Below, in pieces: positions 45,484 to 55,187 of a stretch of 64,000 nt of DNA (position 1 is its first letter; each line of letters begins with the position of its first letter). The stretch spans positions 1-64,000 of the forward strand of contig JBEKYC010000021.1 in assembly GCA_049511415.1 (NCBI GenBank), read 5' to 3'. The DNA is from Bog-159 sp049511415. GTDB taxonomy: Bacteria; Acidobacteriota; Terriglobia; Bryobacterales; Bryobacteraceae. The notes under the pieces are model-generated. The model made no database searches and had not been told where the DNA came from. It was given only the letters and a program-made list of their open reading frames with translations. A program made the translations under genes and the position numbers.

Positions 45484-47692
45484 TTCACTGGAGCACAAGT
45501 CCATGAGCGAAACGAAAGCCCTGCAAGCCGCTAACTCGACCGTTCAACCGACGTGGTATGGCTACGACGTCGAACCGCCGCCACAGCCTGCGGTACCTTT
45601 GGCCCATTATCTTTGGATTCTGCGGCGCCATCGATGGAAGATCATCTCTTTTGTGTTTGCGTGCGTGACGGCGACATTGATCTTCTCAGCGCGGCTCACT
45701 CCGATCTACGAATCCACGGTAACCGTGGATATCGATCGCCAGATGCCGTCGGCGATCATCGGCCAGGATGCCGTGCGGTCGCCCCTGAACGACGCCGACC
45801 AGTTTCTGGCGACGCAGGTCAAGTTGATTCAATCGGACTCGGTGCTGCGTCCCGTGGCGCAACAGTACCGCCTGTTGGATCTGGAGGCCGATGCCTCGGA
45901 CACCACACCCGAAAAGCCGTCCGAGGCCCAGGAGGAAGCGCCGATCCTCCTGAAGAAACTCAAAGTCACGCGTCCACCCAACACCTACCTGCTCCTGATC
46001 AGTTATCGTTCGCCGGACCCGCATCTGGCCGCCAAAGTGGCGAATGCCGTGGCGAAGTCCTATGTCGAGCACACTTACAATATCCGTTTCCGGTCGTCGG
46101 CGTCATTGGCTGACTTCATGGAAAGGCAACTCGAGGAACTAAAGGCCAAGATGGAACGGTCGTCCGCCGCCCTGGCTCAATTCGAACGCGAGTTGAACGT
46201 CATCAATCCGGAAGAAAAAACCAGTATTCTCTCCGCGCGACTGCTCCAGCTCAACACGGAATACACCAACGCCGAGACCGATCGCGTGCGCAAGGAGTCC
46301 GCCTGGAAGTCGGTGCAAAGCGGAACTCTCGAGGCCGCGCAGGTCTCCACCCAGGGCGAGAATCTGAAAAGTCTCGCCACCAAGCTGGATGAAGCGCGCC
46401 AAAAATTCGCGGATGTGAAGACACACTACGGGCCCAACCATCCGGAATACCGGAAAGCGGCCGTGCAGGTGGACGAAATCGAGCGCCAGGTGCAGCAAAG
46501 CCGTAAAAACGCCGCGCAGCGCGTGGAAGTCGAGTACCGGGAATCGCTCAACCGGGAAGCCATGCTGAAGAAGGCCGTAGCGGAGACCAAGGCGGAATTC
46601 GATCGGCTGAATTCCCGCAGCTTCGAGTATCAGGCTCTCAAACGGGAGGCCGATGCCGATAAAACGCTGTACGAAGAACTGGTCCGCAAGATCAAGGAGG
46701 CCGGCATCAACGCGGGCTTCCAGAACAGTTCCATCCGCATCGCGGACCCGGCGCGGGCCGCGCTCCGGCCGGTCTTTCCAAATTTAAAGCTGAATGTGTT
46801 GCTGGCGTTCCTTTGCTCCACATTGCTCGCCGTCGGGTTCGCGGTCTTGACCGATGTGCTGGATAGCTCGGTGCGCGATCCGGAGCAGGTTTCGAATCTG
46901 TTCCAAACCGAGGTCATGGGCAGCCTTCCCATGGTCAAGACGTGGCGGCGCAAATTGGTTTCGGCGGTTACCGATGAAGCTGGTTCCAACTCGCTGGTGC
47001 GGGCCGAGGATCTGGATCGCACGACCACGAGCTTCGAAGAAGCCATCCGCACGCTGCGCAACTCCATTCTGCTGGGATCCTTCGACCGGCAGTTGAAGTC
47101 GCTGATGGTGACCAGCGCGACCCCGGCCGAAGGCAAAACTACGACCGCCGTACACTTGGCCATAGCCCACGCGCAGCAAAAACATAAGACCTTGCTCATC
47201 GATTGCGACATGCGCCGCCCCGGTGTGCATAGCAAGTTGGGTATCAATGTGGAGAGCGGACTGGCATCGGTGTTGCAAAACGGCCTGCAATGGCGTGAAA
47301 AGCTCGTCAAGTTTGGCGATCTCGCCGATTTGGATATCCTGCCGACAGGCCCATCCAGCCGGCGCGGCGCGGATCTGATCGGGCGGCGCTTGCCGGAAAT
47401 CCTGGAGGAAGCGGCGTCCGAGTACGACTTGATCGTGGTAGATTCGCCGCCGGTTCTGGGTTTCCCCGAGCCGTTGCAGATGGCCGCCGCCGTGGATGGC
47501 GTCGTGATGGTCACCAAAGCCGGCGAAACCGACCGCAAGGCCGTGGGATCGGCCATTACGACTCTCCAGCGCGTGCGTGCCAACATCGTGGGGGTCGTAC
47601 TGAACTCCGTTACCAGCAACATGAGTGACAGTTACCGTTACTACGGCTATTACGGAAAGTACTACAGATACTACCAGCCTAAGTCCGCCTAA
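45467..47692 (+). CDS. Wzc-like chain-length regulator and BY-type tyrosine kinase
   Basis: 741 residues (ATG 45503 would be an alternative start). N-terminal Wzz domain with a membrane helix (IISFVFACVTATLIF), a long coiled-coil part with GNVR-like motif, second helix near LLAFLCSTLLAVGFAV, and a bacterial tyrosine-kinase domain: Walker A SATPAEGKTTT (about residues 549-559), Walker A' LLIDCDMRRPG, Walker B DLIVVDSPPV. The C-terminus has a Tyr cluster (YRYYGYYGKYYRYY) that is autophosphorylated in such kinases. It controls polymerisation and export with the Wza-like protein. Confidence 0.94.
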   Translation: MPESADSLEHKSMSETKALQAANSTVQPTWYGYDVEPPPQPAVPLAHYLWILRRHRWKIISFVFACVTATLIFSARLTPIYESTVTVDIDRQMPSAIIGQDAVRSPLNDADQFLATQVKLIQSDSVLRPVAQQYRLLDLEADASDTTPEKPSEAQEEAPILLKKLKVTRPPNTYLLLISYRSPDPHLAAKVANAVAKSYVEHTYNIRFRSSASLADFMERQLEELKAKMERSSAALAQFERELNVINPEEKTSILSARLLQLNTEYTNAETDRVRKESAWKSVQSGTLEAAQVSTQGENLKSLATKLDEARQKFADVKTHYGPNHPEYRKAAVQVDEIERQVQQSRKNAAQRVEVEYRESLNREAMLKKAVAETKAEFDRLNSRSFEYQALKREADADKTLYEELVRKIKEAGINAGFQNSSIRIADPARAALRPVFPNLKLNVLLAFLCSTLLAVGFAVLTDVLDSSVRDPEQVSNLFQTEVMGSLPMVKTWRRKLVSAVTDEAGSNSLVRAEDLDRTTTSFEEAIRTLRNSILLGSFDRQLKSLMVTSATPAEGKTTTAVHLAIAHAQQKHKTLLIDCDMRRPGVHSKLGINVESGLASVLQNGLQWREKLVKFGDLADLDILPTGPSSRRGADLIGRRLPEILEEAASEYDLIVVDSPPVLGFPEPLQMAAAVDGVVMVTKAGETDRKAVGSAITTLQRVRANIVGVVLNSVTSNMSDSYRYYGYYGKYYRYYQPKSA

Positions 47693-47709
47693 GGCCCAGC
47701 CCTAAAAGT

Positions 47710-49017
47710 ATGCGCGAAAAACCTTCCGTGATTCTGCTCCGGGCATCGATTCTTTCCGGACTCGCCAAGGGTGCGGGCCTGGCGTTGTCGATGGTGGTTC
47801 TGGCCCTAGGAGTCAGGCATTTGGGAAAGGAAGGTTTTGGACAATTGGTGACGCTGCAGGCAATTAATGCGACCTCACTGATGTTCGATATTGGATTAGG
47901 TCAAGGTCTGATCAACCGGGCGGCCCGCTCCAGTTTCGGGGGTGCGGCGGATTTGCGAGCCATCGCCAGCACCGCGTTTTATTCCTCGCTGCTGTTGGCC
48001 GTGCTGGCCCTGGTGGTTGCGGCATCGTGTGCGGGAATCCCTTCGGGCCGGGCAACCGAATTCCGTTGGGGCATCTTCGCTACGGTGGCTTGCATGGCGG
48101 CCAACCTGCCCCTGTCGATTGCCATCAAGTTGGGAACCGGATTCCAGGAATACGCGCCAATCTATGTTTTCCAAATCGCAGGAACGTTGGTCGCCGCGGT
48201 GGCCTTTTTTTGGACCATGCAAAAGCGGCCCGGATTGCTCGCCGCGGTTCTGTCCGTTTTGCTGCCTCCCTTGCTGGCCTTGTTCGCCAATAATCTCTGG
48301 TGCTTTCTTTTGGCGCACCCGGAACTACGGCCCCAGACGGGTCTGGTATCTCTGCGCGCCATGCGCGACTTGCTGGCGGCCGGCATCCAGCCGTTCATTG
48401 CGCAGGGCTGCTCGTCGGTAATATTTGTGGCCCCGATATGGTCGATCCACGCGCACGCAGGTGCGGTGGCGGCCGGGACTTATAGCGCCATGGCCAGGCT
48501 ATTGAGCATTCCCACGGCGGTGGCAACTCTTACGACCACGCCGCTGTGGCCCATCGTGGCAAAGCTGTTGGCCGAAGGTAGGCGCGGGTCCGCCGAACGG
48601 CTGGTCCGCAACGCCGTTTGCGCGGTGGCAGGGCTGGGGGTGATTGCCTTCGCGGCACTCAGCGCCGCCTCACCCTATCTGCTGGGCCGGTTGACACATT
48701 CTGTCTATCCGTTGTCCGCCCTGACGTTTCTGATTGCCGGATTGTGTCTGATGATTTCACTGCGCCAGACCATTGTCATGGCCGTTTTAGGAGCGGGCGC
48801 CAGCCGGCACAGCACAGTGGCATTCCTCGCCGGATGCTTGATCTCCCTGGCGCTCCCGGCTGCGGGCGGCTTGCGGCTGCACGCCGAAACCATCGTGATG
48901 GCATTCCTGGCCGTCGAAGCTACCGTGCTTGCATCAGCCAGCCTGGATTTATGGAATGCCTGGCGGCTCCCCCGAATGGAGACTGTCTCGCTGGCGCCCT
49001 GTTCATCGAAGGCGTGA
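47710..49017 (+). CDS. Wzx-like polysaccharide flippase
   Basis: 435 residues with about 12 membrane segments, e.g. LAKGAGLALSMVVLALGVRHLG at the start. Resembles the MOP-superfamily flippases that move lipid-linked sugar units across the inner membrane. Sequence motifs are weak; the call uses topology and position between Wzc and a glycosyltransferase. Confidence 0.82.
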   Translation: MREKPSVILLRASILSGLAKGAGLALSMVVLALGVRHLGKEGFGQLVTLQAINATSLMFDIGLGQGLINRAARSSFGGAADLRAIASTAFYSSLLLAVLALVVAASCAGIPSGRATEFRWGIFATVACMAANLPLSIAIKLGTGFQEYAPIYVFQIAGTLVAAVAFFWTMQKRPGLLAAVLSVLLPPLLALFANNLWCFLLAHPELRPQTGLVSLRAMRDLLAAGIQPFIAQGCSSVIFVAPIWSIHAHAGAVAAGTYSAMARLLSIPTAVATLTTTPLWPIVAKLLAEGRRGSAERLVRNAVCAVAGLGVIAFAALSAASPYLLGRLTHSVYPLSALTFLIAGLCLMISLRQTIVMAVLGAGASRHSTVAFLAGCLISLALPAAGGLRLHAETIVMAFLAVEATVLASASLDLWNAWRLPRMETVSLAPCSSKA

Positions 49018-49018
49018 A

Positions 49019-50095
49019 ATGCAGCGGATCACGATAATATCGCTTGCCAAGCGCGGCGGCACGGTACTTTATGCCAGCGAACTGGCGACCGAATTGAGCC
49101 GCCATTTCGACGTGCTATATGTGGGCGCGCAACAGGCCGAAGCCAGGCCCGCCAGCGTGCGAAGCACATTGTACGATTTGGGCGCTTCGCACGCCGGGGT
49201 CGTCTCCAGCGCCGCGCGTGGCGTATGGCTCCGGATGCGTTCGGATATCGCGGCTTGGCGGCCGCGGGCCATCCTTTTTCCGCTGACCCATCCCTTCAAT
49301 CCTATTCTCAGCGCGCTGTTTCATGGTGTTCCCCAGGCAACCACCATTCATGATGTGGACGCGCATCCCGGCGCTCAATTGCCGGCTCTGACCCGCTTCA
49401 CGCACCATTGGGCGATCCGCCATTCAAAAGCGATTGTAGTCCTCTCGGAACACGGGTCGGACGTTGTCCGCCACCGGCTGCGTGCCGGACAGATCCTGCG
49501 CATGATACCGCACCCGATATTTCGAGCCTATTGCGAGGAGCAGCCGCGGCCGGCGGCGAATTCGCAGCCGATCTTGTTCATAGGCCGCTGGGAGCCGTAC
49601 AAAGGACTTGAAACACTGGCGCGTGCCGCCGCTGAATTGCTGCGAATGGGATCCCCGGTGCGTCTGGTGGTGGCCGGGGCGGGAAGATTGCCGGCCGGAG
49701 CCGGCCAATTGTCGACACTGCCGAATGTGGCTCTTATCAATCGGTATCTGCCGGCCGCGGAAGTGGGCGGATTGGTGCGCGAGAGCCGCGCTCTGGTCCT
49801 GCCATACACCTCCGCCACGCAGTCCGGAGTCGCCGGGATTGCCTATGCTGCCCTGAAGCCGGTCGTGGCATCGGCGGTAGGGGGATTGAAGGAGCAGGTG
49901 GCGGACGGCACGACCGGGATGTTGGTGCCGCCCGGCGACCCCGCCGCCCTGGCCGCGGCGCTCGATCGCATGTGGAATCTGGACCCCGGCGTTTATGGGC
50001 AATTCCAAACCCGCATGTTGGTCAGGCGGGAGAGCGATCTGAACCCGGCGGCAATCGCGCGGCAATATGCGTCGCTGCTGCTGCGCATCATGTGA
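49019..50095 (+). CDS. Glycosyltransferase, GT4-like
   Basis: 358 residues from ATG 49019. The C-terminal nucleotide-sugar part is clear: ILFIGRWEPYKGLETLARAA, VVAGAGRLPAG, VLPYTSATQSGVAGIAYAAL and PVVASAVGGLKEQVADG. The N-terminal acceptor domain has PLTHPFNPILSALFHGVPQ. Retaining GT-B fold enzyme that adds one sugar of the repeat unit. One base separates it from the flippase stop. Confidence 0.87.
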   Translation: MQRITIISLAKRGGTVLYASELATELSRHFDVLYVGAQQAEARPASVRSTLYDLGASHAGVVSSAARGVWLRMRSDIAAWRPRAILFPLTHPFNPILSALFHGVPQATTIHDVDAHPGAQLPALTRFTHHWAIRHSKAIVVLSEHGSDVVRHRLRAGQILRMIPHPIFRAYCEEQPRPAANSQPILFIGRWEPYKGLETLARAAAELLRMGSPVRLVVAGAGRLPAGAGQLSTLPNVALINRYLPAAEVGGLVRESRALVLPYTSATQSGVAGIAYAALKPVVASAVGGLKEQVADGTTGMLVPPGDPAALAAALDRMWNLDPGVYGQFQTRMLVRRESDLNPAAIARQYASLLLRIM

Positions 50096-50102
50096 TGGTT
50101 CG

Positions 50103-50969
50103 ATGAGTGTGTATTGCAAACTGCGGACCCTTGGCGCGCGCTGCCACTCGCCGGCGGAGTTTCTGCTTGCCGGCCTGCGTGCCGTCTACTTTACAGCCAG
50201 GGCCCAGAGCCGGCTGGAGACTACGGTCCGTCTGCGCGACGCCGGCATGCAACTGTTTCTACCGCCCCGCGCGGCCGGTGTCACCCGGCAGATTTATGCG
50301 CTGCGCGGCAACTATGAAATTGAGTTGCGCTGGCTGCGAAAGCTGGTCGGAACCGGCGGCGTGGCGTTCGATATAGGTGCCAACGTTGGTATCTACACGG
50401 CTTATCTGTCGGCGGCCGTCGGCGGCTTGGGTAAGGTGGTCGCCTTCGAGCCATTCCAGCCGGCTTATAGCAGGCTGCGGCTGGCCGCTGGAACTGCCAG
50501 TGCAGCCAATGTCGCGGTCTATCCATTCGCCATCGGCAGATCCCCCGGGCATGGAGAGATGCGTGAGTCTCCCGGCGATATCGGCAGTAACAGCGTCACC
50601 ATGCGGCCAGGCGCGGGGACGATTGAGATTCGAACCATCGATCAGATGGTTGCGGAACTCGGCCTGCCGCGGTTGGATTTTATCAAGCTGGATATCGAGG
50701 GCGGAGAGCTGGACGCCTTACGCGGCGGTTTGCGAGTCATTAGGTCCCATCGTCCCACGATTCTCGTGGAAATGAACCCGCAGGCCGCCGCAGCCCAAGG
50801 CTCCAACACGCGGGACGTATTCGAGCTACTACGCGGCCTCGGATACAGCTTGGCCCTCATGACGCGGCAAGGCGGCCTCAACGCTTGTCTGGAGCCGCCA
50901 ACCCAACTTACAAACATGCTGGCCCTGCCGAATGGCTCGGCCGCGACTGGATCTTTGCGTATTCACTAG
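50103..50969 (+). CDS. FkbM-family methyltransferase
   Basis: 288 residues. S-adenosylmethionine motif VAFDIGANVGIYTAYLS, VVAFEPFQPAYSRL, then LDFIKLDIEGGELDALRGG and PTILVEMNPQ, typical of FkbM-like O-methyltransferases. It may methylate a sugar of the polymer. It runs into the next gene, which starts 13 bases downstream. Confidence 0.88.
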   Translation: MSVYCKLRTLGARCHSPAEFLLAGLRAVYFTARAQSRLETTVRLRDAGMQLFLPPRAAGVTRQIYALRGNYEIELRWLRKLVGTGGVAFDIGANVGIYTAYLSAAVGGLGKVVAFEPFQPAYSRLRLAAGTASAANVAVYPFAIGRSPGHGEMRESPGDIGSNSVTMRPGAGTIEIRTIDQMVAELGLPRLDFIKLDIEGGELDALRGGLRVIRSHRPTILVEMNPQAAAAQGSNTRDVFELLRGLGYSLALMTRQGGLNACLEPPTQLTNMLALPNGSAATGSLRIH

Positions 50970-50982
50970 CCGGCGAAAACCC

Positions 50983-52314
50983 ATGCAGCTCTACTCCGAC
51001 GGACTGGTTGCCAGATTAGGTCTCATGCTCTTGAGCGCCTTACTCCTGACGCTGACGCTGGCTATGCGCCCGCGGGCCGTCATGTCGATTCAGGACTGGA
51101 TTGCGCTTGCGGCCATCCGGCTGACCGCGTCCGTGCTGGCGTTTTCATGGGTGATGCCGGCGTACATCGCCGAAGGCAAGGCGGATATCGCGGCATTCCA
51201 CCAGAACGGAATCGCCATAGCCGACTGTCTGCGCAATTTTGATCTCAGCGGCATGGATACGCCCTTCGGCAGTGGCGGCATGTTCCTGCTTACCGGGGCC
51301 CTCTATGCGCCATTCGGCGGGGACGCCATGGGCATGTTTCTTTTCAGCGCCGCCATAGGCGTCAGCTCGGTCGTGTTTTTCATGAAGGCCGCCGCGCTGG
51401 TTTGGCCCGCGCCGAATGTCCGCGCCTTCGGAGTGCTCATCGGGCTGGCGCCATCGTTGCTCATGTGGACCGGTATATTCGGCAAAGATTCCTGGTCCGC
51501 GCTAGGGCTGGCTCTTTGGACCTATGCCTACACCATGATCTACGCGCGGGGCATGAAAAAGGCGCTGGGAGCGGGCTTCATGGGGTTCCTGATCCTGGTA
51601 GTGGTGCGGCCGCACATCGCCATGCTCTGCGTTCTGGCGGCGGTATCCGCCTCCGCCTTTGGCGGTTGGGCGCGCGCCCGCAGCGGCTGGCGCAAATCCA
51701 TGCTGTTCACGATTCTTGCCGCGGCTCTGGTTTCCGGCGCCCTATATCCGGTGCTGACATCCGCGGGACTGGGTTCGCTGTCCGTGGGCTCGGTGCTGGA
51801 GCGGGAAGAACAGGCCCGCGCGGGTAACAGCACGGGCGGCTCGGCCATCGAGGTGCAGCCGGTGACCAGCGTAACGCAGTTTCTCGCCATGCTGCCGGAG
51901 GCCGTGATCCGCATCTTCGCCCGCCCGACCGTCTTCGAAGCCCACAACCGGCTGGGTATGCTGGCCGGGTTCGAGGCTCCCTTGGTGGCGGCGGCTTTGC
52001 TATACATTCTGTGCCGTCCCAAGCGGCTCATGGAAGCTATGCGCCGTTCGCAGCTCTTCGTCTTCGCGGCGATCATGATCGGATTCCTGTGCCTGTTCAT
52101 GGCGCCGGTTGCGAACCTGGGATTGTTGGTGCGTGAACGGGCACAACTGCTCCCGTTCTTGGCTTTGTTTTTTGTGGCTGCCTGGCGGCGCGTCCGCCGG
52201 CGCTCCACCACGCGCACGGGCACGCCACAAACGGGGCCCGCCCGAAGAGCCAAACTCCAACCGCGAGAGCCCATGATTGCGCGGCCGGCGCGCGTGAGGG
52301 TGACAATCCGATGA
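50983..52314 (+). CDS. Multi-pass membrane protein, candidate Wzy-like polymerase
   Basis: 443 residues with about 10-12 membrane helices. A periplasmic-looking stretch YIAEGKADIAAFHQNGIAIA and LGLLVRERAQLLPFLALFFV are visible. The C-terminus is a basic tail. The cluster needs an O-antigen-type polymerase and no other gene fits, so this is the best candidate; homology is not clear enough to be sure. Overlaps the next gene by 4 bases. Confidence 0.65.
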   Translation: MQLYSDGLVARLGLMLLSALLLTLTLAMRPRAVMSIQDWIALAAIRLTASVLAFSWVMPAYIAEGKADIAAFHQNGIAIADCLRNFDLSGMDTPFGSGGMFLLTGALYAPFGGDAMGMFLFSAAIGVSSVVFFMKAAALVWPAPNVRAFGVLIGLAPSLLMWTGIFGKDSWSALGLALWTYAYTMIYARGMKKALGAGFMGFLILVVVRPHIAMLCVLAAVSASAFGGWARARSGWRKSMLFTILAAALVSGALYPVLTSAGLGSLSVGSVLEREEQARAGNSTGGSAIEVQPVTSVTQFLAMLPEAVIRIFARPTVFEAHNRLGMLAGFEAPLVAAALLYILCRPKRLMEAMRRSQLFVFAAIMIGFLCLFMAPVANLGLLVRERAQLLPFLALFFVAAWRRVRRRSTTRTGTPQTGPARRAKLQPREPMIARPARVRVTIR

Positions 52315-53492
52315 ATCGTGCGGCCCAACCTCGCATTCTGGCAATTACGACCGTCGACGTGATGCCCTGGATCCTTTTGAAGCCCTGGTTGCACGCGCTG
52401 CAGCGGGCGGGCTACGACGTGCACATTGCCTGTGCGCGGGGAGAGTATTACGAAGGGCTGGCGGCCGAGGGCTTCGCCATGCACGAGGTGGCGCTGCGGC
52501 GCTCCATGAATCCGCTCCATCACTGGTTGCCCGCCATACAGTTGTTCCGCCTGATCCGGCAGGGAGGATTCCAAATCATCAACACACATAGCCCGGTAGC
52601 GGCGGCCGTCGGTCGAGTGGTTGCCTGGCTGGCGGGCGCCAGGCACATTATCTATACCGTCCATGGGTTCTATTTTCACGAGGGCATGGGCTGGTGGCGG
52701 CGAAACCTTTTTCAGGCCATCGAGTGGGCCGTAGGACAAATCACCAGTCAGTTCATGTTTGTTTCCGACGAGGACCGGTGCACCGCCATCGCCACCGGGA
52801 TCGTGCGCGACTCCCGCCAGGCCACCACGATCTATAACGGCGTGGACCTGGATCGTTTTCGCCCGCGCGAAAATGCCGCCCCGGAGACCACATTCGTGGT
52901 TGGCATTGTGGCGCGTATCGTCCAGGAAAAGGGATACCGGGAGTTTCTGGAGATGGCGGAGCAGGTGCTCCGCAAACGCAGTGGTGTGTCGTTTCTGGTT
53001 GTAGGTGACAGCCTGGCCTCAGACCGCGATCAGTTTGGCGGCGCATTCCGCGCCAGAATTCGACAATCGAACCTGACGGAACATTTCCAGCTCACGGGTT
53101 TCACGGCTTACGTGGAAGAATATCTGCGCATGATGGACGTGTTTGTGCTGCCTTCCTATCGCGAGGGTTTTCCGCGGTCCGTGCTGGAAGCCATGGCGTG
53201 CGGGCTGCCCGTGGTGGCCACCAAAATTCGCGGCTGCCGGGAAGCGGTCGTGGACGGCGAGACGGGCCTGCTGGCCCCGCCCGGCGATGCCGCCGCCTTG
53301 ACGGAAGCCGTTCTCAGCCTCATCGATCATCCCGAAAACGCTCGGCGCATGGGAGAGGCCGGCCGCCGTCGGGCTATCGAATACTTCGATACGCGCACGG
53401 TGCAGGACAGATTCGTAGCCGTCTTCGATCGCATCATGACATCTGACAAATCGTTGGAGGAGCCGCGTGCTTACGCAGCCGAAACTCCGTAG
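52311..53492 (+). CDS. Glycosyltransferase, GT4 family
   Basis: 393 residues. IINTHSPVAAAVGRVVAWL and HIIYTVHGFYFHEG in the N-terminal half, then IYNGVDLDRFRPRENA, GIVARIVQEKGYREFLEMAE, FVLPSYREGFPRSVLEAMAC and PVVATKIRGCREAVVDG, with the E-x7-E-like pair of GT4. Likely adds a sugar during repeat-unit assembly. Start overlaps the previous stop (ATGA). Confidence 0.92.
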   Translation: MNRAAQPRILAITTVDVMPWILLKPWLHALQRAGYDVHIACARGEYYEGLAAEGFAMHEVALRRSMNPLHHWLPAIQLFRLIRQGGFQIINTHSPVAAAVGRVVAWLAGARHIIYTVHGFYFHEGMGWWRRNLFQAIEWAVGQITSQFMFVSDEDRCTAIATGIVRDSRQATTIYNGVDLDRFRPRENAAPETTFVVGIVARIVQEKGYREFLEMAEQVLRKRSGVSFLVVGDSLASDRDQFGGAFRARIRQSNLTEHFQLTGFTAYVEEYLRMMDVFVLPSYREGFPRSVLEAMACGLPVVATKIRGCREAVVDGETGLLAPPGDAAALTEAVLSLIDHPENARRMGEAGRRRAIEYFDTRTVQDRFVAVFDRIMTSDKSLEEPRAYAAETP

Positions 53493-55185
53493 ACTGGCGG
53501 CGGCCCTCGCCCTCATCCTGTTCCCGAGCGTCCCGAGTGCCGCCGCGGTTGCATCCACCGTATCGTTCGCGAATTCCCGCCAGGTCCAGCTAACTGAGGT
53601 TTCCCTCCCGGCGGCTGGCGGCCCGCCCGAGATCCACTGTTATCGCCGGGTTGCCGGGATTCCGGAAATAACGCCCCGCTCCGTGAGCGTCGACCGGGCT
53701 GGCGCCTCGGCCACGATCTCCTTCGATACCGAAGAAACCGGCTTCTGTGCGGCATATGCATTCGTGAACCCAAGTGCGACCGGCCGATCGGTCACCGTCA
53801 AGGATTTTGGCGCGGTGGGAGACGGCGCGGCGGACGACTACGACGCCATGCGGCGTGCGGCGGAGTATATCTGCTCGCATGGGGGCACGCTGGTCTACCC
53901 GCCCGGAGACTACCGCATCGACCGTTATATCTTGGGCGGCGGCCCGGCTAAGAACCAAACTGGAAACATCGAATACCGCGGCTGTAAGAGTGTAGCTATT
54001 CTCGGCTTCGGCGCAACGATCGACATAAAGGGCGACTTTAACCGCGGGGCGGACTACCGCGCCGGCGGCTATACATACAGCTACACCAACGCGGTGACGC
54101 CATTCGACATGATCGATGCCACGGATTTTCGCATCGAAGGGTTCGAAATTAACGGCAACGTCGATAAAATGACCCGCGATCCAAACGTGGTGGAATCCGC
54201 TGCGCATGGCGTCCGAACCTCGAACTGCTCCAGGTATATTCTGCGCAAACTTCACGTGCACCATTGCCAGACGGACGGCATCTATCTGGGCGGCTCGACC
54301 GCCGCGGCCGATCGCGATGCAGTCGTATCGGAGGTGGTTTCCACGAACAACGCCCGCCAGGGTTTGACGGTCGCGCAAGTGCGCGGCGGCATCGTAGTCG
54401 ACAGCGTATTCCGCGAGACCGGCGCCACGGGCGGCCGCTATGGATATCATGCGCCAGCGGCCGGGGTCGACGTGGAGCCGAATGTCTCGCCACCCGCGGT
54501 TGACCTTCGCACCGGCGAAATTCTGTTTGTGCGGGATCATTTCGAGGAAAACCTCGGTTGGCAGTTTGTTGCCGATACCGGTCCGGAATCGGTCATGGTG
54601 ATGGGTTGCTCCGTGCGGGCTACCGGCTCCGCCGCCAGCGGCGGGCGCAATGGATTCGCCTATTTGAACGCCGCGGCGACGGCCGTCACGGAGGCTTCCC
54701 TTTTCGACATTACAAACGGCTCGGTTATCTATCTGCACACTCTGGCGCGCGACCGGTATAAGGACGTCCGGTCGGTCACCTACACGCGAAATGCCATCCA
54801 GATGAGCGACGCCCATTCCGTTACAGCCTGGCCCGGCGTGCCGCTCAATGTCCGATTTCTGGACAACTCCGTAAACGTACGCGCGGCCGCGCCGGATTCC
54901 TCCGCGATCCTGCTGCGATTCATCGCCGAGTCCAGCGGCAACGTGTTTTTCTTTAGCGGGGACGGATATGCCGGCGGCGTGAACGGGCAGTTGGCCGTTT
55001 CCCATCAGGGAACATCCATGGTTCGGGGAAACCATTACCGCACGGATGTGGTTCCCGGCAACCGTTATTTTTTCGTGGATTACCGCCAGGTCGCTAGCGT
55101 ACGCGGCGAAATCTTCGAGAGCGGCGCCGGCTTTCGTCCCGGTCCAAACTCCACCTTCGACACCAGTCAGCCCTTTTCACAATAA
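53467..55185 (+). CDS. Secreted right-handed beta-helix (pectate-lyase-3-like) protein
   Basis: 572 residues from GTG 53467. Signal peptide LAAALALILFPSVPSAAA. VTVKDFGAVGDGAADDYDAM and GGTLVYPPGDYRI are the start of the pectate-lyase-3 type beta-helix; parallel repeats follow (YILRKLHVHHCQTDGIYLGG, VVSTNNARQGLTVAQVRGGI). Catalytic residues cannot be assigned. In a polysaccharide cluster it may be a lyase or epimerase-like enzyme that trims or modifies the polymer. The gene overlaps the GT4 gene by 26 bases. Confidence 0.82.
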   Translation: MLTQPKLRRLAAALALILFPSVPSAAAVASTVSFANSRQVQLTEVSLPAAGGPPEIHCYRRVAGIPEITPRSVSVDRAGASATISFDTEETGFCAAYAFVNPSATGRSVTVKDFGAVGDGAADDYDAMRRAAEYICSHGGTLVYPPGDYRIDRYILGGGPAKNQTGNIEYRGCKSVAILGFGATIDIKGDFNRGADYRAGGYTYSYTNAVTPFDMIDATDFRIEGFEINGNVDKMTRDPNVVESAAHGVRTSNCSRYILRKLHVHHCQTDGIYLGGSTAAADRDAVVSEVVSTNNARQGLTVAQVRGGIVVDSVFRETGATGGRYGYHAPAAGVDVEPNVSPPAVDLRTGEILFVRDHFEENLGWQFVADTGPESVMVMGCSVRATGSAASGGRNGFAYLNAAATAVTEASLFDITNGSVIYLHTLARDRYKDVRSVTYTRNAIQMSDAHSVTAWPGVPLNVRFLDNSVNVRAAAPDSSAILLRFIAESSGNVFFFSGDGYAGGVNGQLAVSHQGTSMVRGNHYRTDVVPGNRYFFVDYRQVASVRGEIFESGAGFRPGPNSTFDTSQPFSQ

Positions 55186-55187
55186 CC

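Noticed and set aside
51540..52739. 399-codon open frame on the minus strand
   Set aside because: Antisense to the membrane protein and GT4 genes; no domain seen.
53590..55035. 481-codon open frame on the minus strand
   Set aside because: Antisense to the beta-helix gene, which has a signal peptide and family motifs; high GC leaves long empty frames.
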